Below are positions 9,693 through 18,297 of a stretch of DNA of 64,000 nucleotides, piece by piece (within the stretch, counting starts at the first letter, position 1; every line of letters begins with the position of its first letter). A program made the position numbers and the translations under genes. Under the pieces are notes generated by a model, which was not told the DNA's origin, made no database searches, and saw nothing but the letters and a program-made list of their open reading frames with translations. This DNA comes from an uncultured Pseudomonadales bacterium (GTDB taxonomy: Bacteria > Pseudomonadota > Gammaproteobacteria > Pseudomonadales > Pseudohongiellaceae), in contig CALSUH010000011.1 of NCBI GenBank assembly GCA_943789485.1, forward strand, positions 221,920 through 285,919. Direction: 5' to 3'.

Positions 9693-10865
9693 ATGAATTT
9701 TGATCAATACACAGCCAATTGGAATTATCCAACCAGTATTCGTCAGGGCATTGGCAGGGTCATTGAGCTTCCATCAATTTGCAAGGAACTTGGTTTAAAG
9801 CATCCGCTGTTGGTTACTGATCCAGGCCTGGCGCAACTTCCTATGGTGGTGGATGTTGTTGAAAATTGCTGCAAGCAAGGTCTAGGTTGTGGGCTGTTTT
9901 CAGGGGTTACCAGTAACCCTACGTGTGAAAACGTCGCAGACGGTGTTAAAGCCTTTAAGCTAGGTGGGCATGACGGAGTTATCGCTTTTGGTGGTGGCTC
10001 TGCGTTAGACGCGGCGAAGGCTATTGCATTGATGGTGGGCCAAACACGTCCGCTTTGGGATTTTGAAGATATTGGTGATAACTGGACTCGGGTGGATGCC
10101 GATAACATGGTGCCAGTTATTGCTGTGCCCACGACTTCGGGCACAGGCTCTGAAGTGGGGCGAGCATCGGTAATCATCGATGAAGCTCATGAAACAAAGC
10201 GAATAATTTTCCATCCGGCAATGCTGCCATCTGTGGTTATTCTAGACGCAAAGCTGACCGTTGGATTACCTGCACATTTGACAGCGGCTACTGGAATGGA
10301 CGCACTGTCGCACGCACTTGAAGCCTATTGCGCACCCTATTTTCATCCGATGGCTGAGGGCATAGCTTTGGAAGCTATACGCCTGTTAAAAAAAAATCTG
10401 CTTCGTGCCTATTCAGATGGACAGGATATCGAAGCACGCGTGCAAGTCATGACAGCGTCGACTATGGGAGCGACTGCGTTTCAGCGAGGATTGGGTGGCA
10501 TGCATGCTTTGGCTCATCCTCTGGGCGCAATTTACAATAGTCATCACGGTCTGCTCAACGCAATTCTAATGCCCTATGTATTAGTCGCAAATCGCAGCGC
10601 GATCGAGACACGTATAGAGCGTCTGTCTCGTTACATTGAATTGGAGGACATAGGTTTTGATGGCTTGCTTAGCTGGATTCTTGCGCTTAGAGCAGAGCTG
10701 GGAATACCACACACGCTAGCTGAAATTGGAATTAGTAATGACCGAGCGCAGGAAGTAGGAGCTAAGGCTATTGATGATGCTGCATCTGAAGGTAATCCGA
10801 TTGCATTTAACGCCGAAAAATATTCAGAAATTTTTTCAAATAGTGTTCGAGGGAGACTGGAGTGA
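9693..10865 (+). CDS. Iron-containing alcohol dehydrogenase
   Basis: An intact 390-residue NAD(P)-dependent group III (iron-containing) alcohol dehydrogenase. The nucleotide-binding half shows GGGSALDAAK and TTSGTGSEV. The metal half shows the Asp/His ligands in DALSHALEAY, then HALAHPLGA and HHGLLNAI. It is cytoplasmic and expected to interconvert an alcohol and an aldehyde. Placed 70 bases after the glutamine-synthetase-like gene on the same strand, it is likely the third gene of the permease operon. It could oxidise the hydroxyl of a gamma-glutamylated amino alcohol, which is inference. A short secretory open frame overlaps its stop (GTGA). Confidence 0.9.
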   Translation: MNFDQYTANWNYPTSIRQGIGRVIELPSICKELGLKHPLLVTDPGLAQLPMVVDVVENCCKQGLGCGLFSGVTSNPTCENVADGVKAFKLGGHDGVIAFGGGSALDAAKAIALMVGQTRPLWDFEDIGDNWTRVDADNMVPVIAVPTTSGTGSEVGRASVIIDEAHETKRIIFHPAMLPSVVILDAKLTVGLPAHLTAATGMDALSHALEAYCAPYFHPMAEGIALEAIRLLKKNLLRAYSDGQDIEARVQVMTASTMGATAFQRGLGGMHALAHPLGAIYNSHHGLLNAILMPYVLVANRSAIETRIERLSRYIELEDIGFDGLLSWILALRAELGIPHTLAEIGISNDRAQEVGAKAIDDAASEGNPIAFNAEKYSEIFSNSVRGRLE

Positions 10866-10945
10866 AACTCTTTTTGGTTTTAGTAGCGGTTCTACTACTG
10901 AGTTCTTACAGGGCTTCTACAGCCGAATTGGTATTGAGATATTAG
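10862..10945 (+). pseudogene. Truncated small exported protein (27 codons)
   Basis: A GTG overlapping the dehydrogenase stop opens a 27-codon frame with a textbook signal peptide (MKLFLVLVAVLLLSS then YRASTA). It ends at a TAG directly followed by the dispersed GGTGCCCAGAAGAG repeat. It looks like the start of an exported protein gene, the last of the amine operon, cut off by arrival of the repeat. Nothing after the repeat continues the frame. It could also be chance, since it is short. Confidence 0.4.
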
Positions 10946-10960
10946 GGTGCCCAGAAGAGG
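10946..10960 (+). repeat. Partial copy of the GGTGCCCAGAAGAG dispersed repeat
   Basis: The first 15 bases match the start of the longer copies at 15071 and 28465, then similarity stops. It abuts the truncated secretory frame exactly. Confidence 0.5.
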
Positions 10961-11065
10961 ACTGGACAGCAGAGTATTGTATCTAGTTGATTTAGCTGGT
11001 CATTTGGTAAAAAAATAGCTTTCTAGCGTCTAATCTAACGTGTAAGTAAGGGCATTTCAAACCCT

Positions 11066-11238
11066 GACACTGATAAGTTAATTCTCAACCTGTCAGAAAT
11101 TGGACCATGAGCTCGTCTATTATCTGTAAGCATATTCGATTCCGTCTGCGTGCCTTTGCGTCATGGGAAAAGGCCGTGGTGATGTAGATGTGGTTTGATT
11201 CGCTCTTTGTTGATTTGAGCGGTTAACCTGTCGATACC
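11066..11238 (+). mobile_element. Deletion remnant E1 of an IS6-like insertion sequence
   Basis: The left end (gataagttaattctcaacctg) and right end (ggttaacctgtcgatacc) match the termini of sister remnants at 43.5, 46.5, 50.6 and 58.6 kb as imperfect inverted repeats. Inside, bases 11131-11187 encode the last codons of an IS6-family transposase (FRLRAFASWEKAVVM, then TAG). The N-terminus and catalytic core are gone. The rest of the 10.95-11.64 kb intergenic stretch shows nothing else I recognise. Confidence 0.65.
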
Positions 11239-11644
11239 TCGCGAATAGCGATCTGAGGAAATCGCGGCTCATCTTGCGGCACAGGAGTGTCGCTTGGTGA
11301 TGACGATCACCCATTCGCGCCACTTAAAAGGTTTAAAATCCTTATCGTTTTAAGATAGGCTTCTATCGTCATTGTAGAGGCCTAAGTTGTGTTGACCACA
11401 CGCTAGCTTTACCCTTTATTTTCGTTCGCGGCAACTCGGTTTAAAGCAGTTTTGCTCATTGGCAAAGTTTGGTTTGCCGTTGATTTTTGTGAGAAATTTT
11501 AATCAAGTTTGCAGTTTTTTTGTGCTCAGGTATCCAATGTCTGCTGCGAGTTATGCCCCTATGTTGCTTTGGGGTACACTCTTGAATGCACCCTTAGAGC
11601 AGGTCTGCTAAATTTTGGCCTACTAAATTCAAAGGAACGTTATC

Positions 11645-12183
11645 ATGATCGACTATCACAATCCCGCAGGGCAGGTGGCTTTGGAAGTAGAGCCATACAC
11701 ATTGTCTGCTAGTGTCACGGGGAGCCAGGAAATCAGCATTGGCTTTTTAGCGAATGGTTTTCCTGATTCAGAGAACTTTCTGAATGAAATCCAAAAAGCC
11801 ATGCAAGCACTTGAGCCTGGTATCGAAGTGCATAGCTACAATAAAGGCAATGCATCCATGCCCGCCAATGAAGAAATGATTTTTAAAATTAAAAGTGAGT
11901 GCCAAGCGGTTGTAGCTGCCTATGGGCATTGAGGTTCCTGCACTACCGGCACCGTGCGTGACGGCGTTAACTTTGCAAGAATTGGTATTCCCGTCGTGGC
12001 TTTAGTCACTGACGAATTTTGGCCCTCAGGGGGATTTTGTTGCCCAGTCTCTCGGCATGCCTGATGTGCCCAGAGTTCAACTGCCGCATCCTATTGCGGG
12101 TACTGGGCACCCAGAACATGAAAGCAATCGCGGCTGACTTCGCTCCTCTGATCATCAAAGCACTTGAGGCAGACCATGACTGA
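11645..12183 (+). CDS. UGSC-family selenoprotein (in-frame UGA read as selenocysteine), with two downstream frameshifts
   Basis: The frame opens at an ATG after an AAGGA site and runs to a TGA at 11930-11932. The codons immediately after TGA read Gly-Ser-Cys-Thr-Thr-Gly-Thr-Val-Arg-Asp-Gly. This is exactly the motif that names the UGSC family, whose members carry Sec or Cys before GSC, so the UGA is best read as selenocysteine. A SECIS-like hairpin follows. Downstream, homology continues as NFARIGIPVVALVTDEFW, then after a one-base shift near 12025 as GDFVAQSLGMPDVPRVQLP, and after a second shift near 12110 as NMKAIAADFAPLIIKALE. It stops at 12183, about 178 residues in all. The last eight bases overlap the next gene. 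UGSC proteins are thought to be redox enzymes, but their reaction is not established. The two shifts may be sequencing errors or decay. Confidence 0.72.
11930..11964 (+). promoter_or_regulatory. Selenocysteine UGA codon with putative bacterial SECIS hairpin
   Basis: The UGA is at 11930-11932. Bases 11946-11964 can fold as CCG, a G/A mismatch, CAC, a five-base loop CGUGC, then GUG and CGG. That is seven pairs with one mismatch. The apical loop starts about 21 bases after the UGA with G as its second base, which fits the known layout of bacterial SECIS elements. The fold was drawn by eye. Confidence 0.55.
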
Positions 12184-13210
12184 TTTGTTTAGCGCAGCAG
12201 ATGAAGCAGCTGCACTAGAAGACTTGCACAATCGCAACATGACTGATGGGTTGCCGGTGATTATTCCAACACCCGCAAGAGTTAGTAAAATGGTTTTGGC
12301 GTCCGGACAAGATGCCGATATGGTACTGGGAACCATGGGCCCTGCCAATGGCATGGCAACTCTCCAGAAAGTGGCAGTAGCTGCTGTGATGGCGGGCTGT
12401 CTGCCAGATTATATGCCTTTGGTTGTAGCGGCGCTTAAGGCTGTAATCGATCCTCGTTTCGATCTCACTGAAATGCAGGCCACCACCCACTGCACGGCGC
12501 CCCTTATTATTGTGAATGGCCCAGCACGACACACTTGCGGTCCTGTTAGTAGTAGCTATGGCGCACTCGGGCCTGGCCATCGAGCGAACGCGTCTATTGG
12601 CCGCGCATTACGCTTAGCGATGATAAACATTGGGGGTGGTAGACCCGGCACCTCCGATATGGCGCTATTGGGCCACCCCGGGAAATTCAGCTACTGTTTG
12701 GCAGAGAATGAAGAGGCATCTCCATTTCCTCCTATGCATGTGGACCTTGGTTTTGATTCGCAAGACAGTGTCGTTACTGTTATCGGAGCGGAGGCGCCGC
12801 ACTCGGTTTTATTCAGCGGTGATGGTGATGACCCAAAGCAATATGAGCTGCTATTGGAAGTACTGGCAATTGGGTTGGCGAATGCAGCTACTAATAACGC
12901 CATTTTAACCGGCGGGATGGCGAGCATTGTGCTAAATCCAGAACACGCCAGTGTTCTTCATAAAGCAGGCTTAAGCCGTCAGGATATTGCTACTGAAATC
13001 TATCAGCGTTGCAAAATGGACGGGGCCGAAGCAAATCGACTTTGTGCAGGTTTTGCCCGCAAAACTCTAAACCCAAGGCAAGCGTTCACCGGCCCGGAGC
13101 AGCTATTGATACTGATGTCCGGCGGGCAGCGGCCTGTACTCAATGGTGATGCCCAGTTGGAGCGCTGGGGCCAACAGAAATTCTGCGGTCAGTGTAAAAG
13201 TGGAGGCTGA
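12176..13210 (+). CDS. Conserved protein of unknown function encoded with the UGSC selenoprotein
   Basis: The ATG at 12176 overlaps the end of the selenoprotein gene by eight bases (ATGACTGA), so the two are translationally coupled. The 344-residue product is intact. It has no signal peptide or membrane helix. Visible features are an N-terminal DGLPVIIPTPARVSKM, a glycine-rich middle (GALGPGHRANASIGRALR, GGGRPGTSDMALLGHPGKF), and a C-terminal Cys-Gly-Gln-Cys (FCGQCKSGG) that could be redox-active or bind metal. I do not recognise an enzyme class and assign no function. The coupling, the CxxC tail and an unbroken frame beside a Sec protein suggest the two proteins work together. A longer TTG-started frame from 12164 is less likely. 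Confidence 0.7.
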   Translation: MTDLFSAADEAAALEDLHNRNMTDGLPVIIPTPARVSKMVLASGQDADMVLGTMGPANGMATLQKVAVAAVMAGCLPDYMPLVVAALKAVIDPRFDLTEMQATTHCTAPLIIVNGPARHTCGPVSSSYGALGPGHRANASIGRALRLAMINIGGGRPGTSDMALLGHPGKFSYCLAENEEASPFPPMHVDLGFDSQDSVVTVIGAEAPHSVLFSGDGDDPKQYELLLEVLAIGLANAATNNAILTGGMASIVLNPEHASVLHKAGLSRQDIATEIYQRCKMDGAEANRLCAGFARKTLNPRQAFTGPEQLLILMSGGQRPVLNGDAQLERWGQQKFCGQCKSGG

Positions 13211-13275
13211 TTTCTATTGTGAAGTTCCAAATTTTGTCGGTGCTTAGCGTTGGGTCTTGCGCACGCTAATTTATG

Positions 13276-13445
13276 TGCACGTGATTTGAAGGATTCGAAC
13301 CCGACAATACCGATAGTTTTCTGCCATCACCAAATGACGCTCAAGCTTGAACAAATTGTACACAGCGGCGTGTGCATTCAAGAATCGTTGTGCCTGATGC
13401 ACCGTCTTGAACCGACGCACCCACCCTAAGGGCACACTCCTATAA
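13276..13445 (-). mobile_element. Deletion remnant E2: C-terminal fragment of an IS6-like transposase
   Basis: On the minus strand this stretch encodes RRFKTVHQAQRFLNAHAA followed by VYNLFKLERHLVMAENYRY, the C-terminal region of IS6-family transposases. No catalytic core or N-terminus is present. It belongs to the same family as the remnants at 11.1, 43.5, 46.5, 50.6 and 58.6 kb but retains a different piece. It fills most of the gap between the UGSC partner and the next gene. Confidence 0.7.
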
Positions 13446-13494
13446 GTCAGAATGGTTCCATTGCACCCCTGTACATACTATTGTGGTCGAACGG
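13446..13494 (+). repeat. About 40-bp repeat also found inverted at 39777-39826
   Basis: The stretch containing cagaatggttccattgc and actattgtgg recurs on the opposite strand at 39777-39826 with only a few changes. Here it abuts the IS6-like remnant. There it abuts the hairpin repeat family. It is probably an end of another mobile element. Confidence 0.5.
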
Positions 13495-13625
13495 TTAGGT
13501 ATTTTCCAGAACAGGGCTATAGTGTTTGACTTGGGTTAATCAATGGCGCAGTTATGAAGTGTCGCTACTATTATAATTCTAAAATTGCAGTCTTCAAATA
13601 AGGGAAAAAACTAGGAGTATTATTT

Positions 13626-14685
13626 GTGATTATCGCGCATTCGTCCAAAATAAAAGGGAAAATAAAATTACAATTGAAAGTAAAAGTAAAAGGCATCTTA
13701 ACCAGCACTGCCGCCTGCGCGGCTTTTTTCCTTTCTGTAACAGCCTTTTCACAAGGGGACTATGTGCCCTCAAAAACTGAATACGGTCAGCCAGACTTAC
13801 AAGGCGTTTGGAATTTTTGCTTCCCATACGCCCTTGCAGCGCGCAGAAAAATATGGCGACCGAGAGTACGTAACCCAAGAAGAAAATGAGGAAAACCGAA
13901 AACAATCAATAGGCTCTTTCGAGGCTAGAGCCGAATCACATTTTGACGGTGTTGGCGGTTACAATTCTTTTTGGGTATGAGCGAGCGGCTATTGGCTATG
14001 ATCTTCGCACGTCACTAATCACCTACCCCTCAGACGGGCGCATTCCAGAATTTGTAGAAGGCGTTACCATTCAACGAGGGTGGCGTGGGCAATGATATTC
14101 CCGGTGAACGGCCGGTACGATATGCTGTTGGTGGAATCTCAAAAGATGGGCCCGAAGATCGTGGTCTATCTGAGCGCTGCATTGTTGGCTTTAATTCGGG
14201 GCCGCCCTTTATGCCCAGCAGCTATAATAATAATGTCCAGTTAGTACAACATCGTGATCACGTGGTCATAATTACAGAAATGATACACGACGCGCGGATC
14301 GTCGCATTGAGTGAAGGTCCTGCGCTCGATGATGGTATCCGGCTCTGGTCCGGTGATTCCCGAGGCTATTGGGATGGAAATACTCTAGTAGTTGAGTCCA
14401 AAAACTTTACTGGCATGACACAAAGCCTTATCGGTTCATCCGGCGGAGATTCTTACGATAAATTTCTCACCGAAAGATTTACTCGAGTCAACGATGCAAC
14501 CGTTGAGTATGAATTTACGGTGGATGATCCTGGTACGTTCACTGACAAAATTACCGTCATGGTGCCAATGACTAAAGTTGATGGCCTGCCTATATGAATA
14601 TGCTTGCCATGAAGGAAATTATGGAATGACTAATTTGCTTCGTGGAGAAAGACGACAAGAGATGGATGCGCAAGGAATCCAGTAA
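13626..14685 (+). pseudogene. Exported protein of unknown function (conserved proteobacterial family), broken by several frameshifts
   Basis: It starts with a signal peptide (TSTAACAAFFLSVTAFSQG) and the family opening PDLQGVWNF. The frame then shifts near 13815 (HTPLQRAEKYGDREYVTQE), again near 13975, and resumes by 14085 as GNDIPGERPVRYAVGG, SERCIVGFNSGPP and RLWSGDSRGYWDGNTLVVE. After another shift near 14590 it ends YEYACHEGNYGM with a stop at 14685. Together the parts match a family of roughly 340-residue secreted proteins seen in multiple copies in marine and soil proteobacteria, with no assigned activity that I can name. There are at least four shifts within 1 kb. Confidence 0.7.
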
Positions 14686-15070
14686 CGTGGTATCAAATTA
14701 TTCAAACCCGAGCAATCACGATACAAAATTTTTGCCAACAATTTCATACCCTTGCTAAACGATTTAGCATCATTGAAAAAATTAAATGTAAGTTTGTCCG
14801 TTTTCACGGAAAGCATGCGCCAAATAATTAGCCCCTTCTGCTTATTTTTAGTTCTAAGAGAAAGCTTAAACAGTGGATGTAGAGTAGGGTTGCTTTTACG
14901 CAAATGCAAAGGTATCCATCTTTAGAAATACCACACCCCGTGTTCTGAGCAAGTGATGAATCGATTTTTTGAAGCGGCAACCATTTAACGTCTATTCGAG
15001 CGAACGGAGAACCGAAAAAATATAATCAGGAAAGTAACATATTGAAGTTAATATGTTTATTTTTCGTAAT
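14686..15070. other. Intergenic, nothing recognised
   Basis: An AT-rich stretch between the broken exported-protein gene and the dispersed repeat at 15071. The short frames on either strand have no recognisable content. Confidence 0.4.
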
Positions 15071-15175
15071 GGTGCCCAGAAGAGCAGTTGATTGAAATGG
15101 CCTTAGGGCCATTTCAACCCTTGCAGGGCGCATTAGAAAGCAGGCGTCCAAAATGCTGCGCTTTTTGTGAACCTC
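15071..15175 (+). repeat. GGTGCCCAGAAGAG dispersed repeat, copy A
   Basis: About 105 bases, more than 80 per cent identical by eye to copy B at 28465-28568, in the same orientation. It contains a perfect 11-bp stem (ttgaaatggcc and ggccatttcaa) around a four-base loop, and ends in ccaaaatgctg and ttttgtga. The hairpin and short length suggest a non-autonomous palindromic element (REP or MITE-like). No nearby transposase carries it. Confidence 0.75.
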
Positions 15176-15349
15176 CGCGACCTTGCGATCACTAGCGCCT
15201 GAAGTTAGCGTGTCTACCAATTTCACCGTCTGGGCATAATGGATTAGGTTATTTCTAGCGCCGAACTAACTCCTCTATTTGAAGGGGTGTTCGCAGCTGG
15301 GATTATGACGCGAATTTTGATAAAAAAATCTACTCAATCGTTGTTCCAT

Positions 15350-16276
15350 CTATCCTAACACGTCAACAGCGTCCCGAAATTGAACTTTGGCCACTTCACA
15401 AAAAAGCCCACCTAATTCCCGATAAAAATTTCGTAGTGGTGAAGTGTCACGCCAGGCCAGCGCATGGATGCGATTAATAGACTCACCTTTTATAGTTAAA
15501 ACGCGCAGCTCATCACGATCTATGATTTCCGATCTTATATACAGTGCTGGCAAGAAAGTCACGCCCATTTCCATATGGACCATTTGCCGGATCGAGTCGA
15601 GGCTGGTGCCTTCATAATCCCGCAGGATTTCTGCATTAAACTGTTTGCATAAATCCTCTACTTGTCGAAAGAGTAAATGGTGCTCTTCGATAGTCAGAAT
15701 TTCCAAGCCAGCCAGTTGATCTCCTCTTATAGATTTGTTTTTTGCCAGGGGGGTGCTCTCGGTCATAACCAGGTAGAGAGATTCACGGAACAGCGGCATG
15801 ACGGTAATGCCGTTTTCTTTCAATGGCAAGGTAGTCAGTATTAAGTCATAACGACCATCGTACAGCCCTTGGGCCAGCGCGTCGGGCACTTCTTCTCGGA
15901 CGAAAATTTTCACTCCGCCATACTTTTTATGAACTTCCGGTAATATCCACGGCAAGGCATAAGGGCCCAATGTAGGACTGGCACCTAGCCTAAATGTACC
16001 CGAAGGGCCCTTGGTAGCGAAGTTGGCAGCATCGACGATTACTTCCGCCGCACTCACTGCCTCCTGCGCGTGTTTCAGTAATTCTCGTCCTAAAGGGGTG
16101 AGTGTGACTCCGCCTTTGCTGCGCTCGAACAGTTCTAAGCCCAACGCTTCCTCCAATTTTTGTATCTGTGCGCTCAAGGAGGGTTGGCTAATTTTCAATT
16201 CCCGAGCCGCCTGCCGCAAGCTTACATACTTGGCGGTTACCAGGAAGTAGCGCAATTGCTTTAGAGTGATATTCAG
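15350..16276 (-). CDS. LysR-family transcriptional regulator, OxyR-like but without the first redox cysteine
   Basis: A winged helix-turn-helix domain (SLRQAARELKISQPSLSAQI) is followed by a periplasmic-binding-like effector domain. Overall similarity is to OxyR-type LysR proteins. At the OxyR redox site the equivalent of HC (Cys199) reads EEHHLLFRQVEDLC, so the first cysteine is His and only the second is kept. Peroxide disulfide sensing is therefore unlikely. The frame has a TTG at 16255, but family N-termini favour the CTG at 16276 (giving NITLKQLRYFLV), which has a GGAG ten bases upstream. It is divergent from the SulP/DabA/Mrp cluster and probably regulates it, like the LysR regulators beside other inorganic-carbon transport genes. 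Confidence 0.85.
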   Translation of the reverse strand: MNITLKQLRYFLVTAKYVSLRQAARELKISQPSLSAQIQKLEEALGLELFERSKGGVTLTPLGRELLKHAQEAVSAAEVIVDAANFATKGPSGTFRLGASPTLGPYALPWILPEVHKKYGGVKIFVREEVPDALAQGLYDGRYDLILTTLPLKENGITVMPLFRESLYLVMTESTPLAKNKSIRGDQLAGLEILTIEEHHLLFRQVEDLCKQFNAEILRDYEGTSLDSIRQMVHMEMGVTFLPALYIRSEIIDRDELRVLTIKGESINRIHALAWRDTSPLRNFYRELGGLFCEVAKVQFRDAVDVLG

Positions 16277-16641
16277 GGTGTTTATACTCCAATTCTGGGA
16301 GAGACTTCTCGGGTTTAGCCGCTAATATTATGTCTGTGTGCGGAGAAGGCACTATGTTCGATTTTTGGTGAAAGTTTTTTCCTATCACATATCGTATATA
16401 TTTATCGATAAATAATCAATATTATTTCTGGCTAACTAGGCTTTATATGTTTGCCGTGGCACTAAATCAAAAGGCTTACTACTAGTTACCGTATAGGCAG
16501 CCTGTATCGACAAGTCAAAGATAGAAGGCGTAAAAAGGATGGAACTGTCTACAGCAATACCTATACGCCGTAAATTTTGTTGATCGAATGGAAACTTTAC
16601 ATTAGCCAATTGAACAAACTACAAAATAGAAGAAGAATGAT
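16277..16641. promoter_or_regulatory. Divergent control region between LysR gene and SulP/DabA cluster
   Basis: About 365 AT-rich bases between divergent genes, the expected place for a LysR operator and the cluster promoter. A T-n11-A type site could be drawn in several places, so I do not pick one. There is no coding potential. The SulP gene has an agaagaa site before its ATG. Confidence 0.4.
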
Positions 16642-18297
16642 ATGAATACTACAATCTCCAATATTCCACAGGGAACGCTTGCCGATCTGAAACGCAACTG
16701 GAAAGCCGATATGGTGTCGGGCTTCCTCGTCTTTCTTATTGCCTTGCCGCTGTGCCTTGCGATTTCTCTCGCCTGCGGCTACCCAGCGATCGCTGGAGTA
16801 TTCACGGCGATTATCGGCGGTATATTGTCCGCCTTTATCAGCAACTCGGAATTGACGATCAAGGGGCCCGCTGCGGGACTAATTGTGATCGCGCTAGGCT
16901 GTGTTACCGATTTTGGGTATACAGCAGGAATTGACCCTGCTGCAGACTATCAGGCGTATCGTTTGGCGCTAGGTTGTCGGAGTTGCTGCAGGCGTAGTGC
17001 AGATCCTTTTTGGTGTTTTTCGCTCTGGCATACTCGGCGAATTCTTTCCAACATCCGCGGTGCATGGCTTGCTCGCCTCAATAGGCATTATCGTCATTGC
17101 CTCGCAAGTACCGATAGCGCTCGGCGTGCAGGCATCGGGGGCACCGCTGGAGCGATTGGCCTCTTTCCCAAGCTATTTTATGGAAATGAATCCCCTCATT
17201 GCATTAATCGGCGGCATTAGTCTTGCCATCATGTTTGGGTATACCTTCATTAAAAACCCGAAACTTAAAATTATCCCAGCTCCAATGCTGGTGCTCTTAA
17301 TCACAGTTCCCTTAGGTATGTATCTAGACATCGGCACAGAACACGTCGTCGCGTTTGGCGGTCAGGATTATTCCCTAGGACCCCGTTTCTTGGTGGATGT
17401 ACCAGATAATATGTTCAATGCAATTACCTTTCCTGACTTTTCCGGCGTGTTCACGTCGGTAGGCATCACCTACGTCATCATGTTCTCGTTGATTGGGAGC
17501 CTGGAGTCTTTGCTGAGCGCAAAGGCTGTTGATCAAATTGATCCATGGCGTCGCAAGACGAATATGGACAAGGACCTTCTCGCGGTTGGCATCGGCAATA
17601 CCGCTGCCTCTTTTGTAGGCGGTCTACCGATGATTTCCGAAATAGTGCGTAGTAAGGCGAATATCGATAACGGTGCACGCACTCGATTCGCAAACTTGTT
17701 TCATGGGGTATTCCTGCTTGCCTTCGTAGCCTTGGTGCCAGCCCTCATTGACCGCATTCCACTTGCTGCATTAGCGGCAATGCTTGTGTTCACGGGTTTT
17801 CGCCTCGCATCGCCAACAGAATTCATACACATGTACAAAGTGGGCCCTGAGCAGTTTATCGTTTTTGTTTCGACCATCATCGGCGTGCTTGCCACTGATT
17901 TGCTTGTCGGCATTGGCATCGGCATCTTGGTGAAGGCGATTATCCATATCGTCAACGGTGCACCCATCGGCTCGTTATTCAAAGCCTAGCGTCAGAACTT
18001 GATAACCCAGGCGACGGCTACGGCGACGGTCATGGTCGAACAATTCTGCCGTTTTCAGTACTTGGATCGCGTCTTAAAAACCGCATCGAGCGGACAGAAT
18101 GCGCAAGCAAGGTCGTCGTCGATCTGTCAGGACACAAGGTTGGTTGATCACACTGTGTCATGGCTAACCTGGACGCCCTGCAGTAGTGAATATTGCAGAG
18201 CGCGATCGCGAACTTAACGAGTTACCGGACTGGATGGACATAGTGCGCTTTCTGATCATCCCTTGGCTAGCTGCAAGGAAGAAAGCAACCTGACTGA
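16642..18297 (+). pseudogene. SulP-family anion (bicarbonate-type) transporter with degraded STAS-like tail
   Basis: An inner-membrane SulP transporter: [57 protein letters not shown] and a run of about 10-12 helices. A one-base insertion near 16974 (ggttgtc instead of ggtgtc) moves homology from the frame opening at 16642 to the one ending at 17989. Beyond that stop, all three frames carry fragments of a STAS-like C-terminal domain (SAVFSTW, then VVVDLSGHKVVDHTV, then LDGHSALSDHPLA) up to about 18297. The original protein was therefore longer and has been truncated by several shifts. Position directly before DabA and Mrp genes suggests bicarbonate as the anion, which is inference. Confidence 0.8.

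Noticed and set aside
16950..17000. Programmed frameshift in the SulP gene
   Set aside because: There is no slippery heptamer, and the shift is an extra T in ggttgtc. Many other genes here have similar one-base changes.
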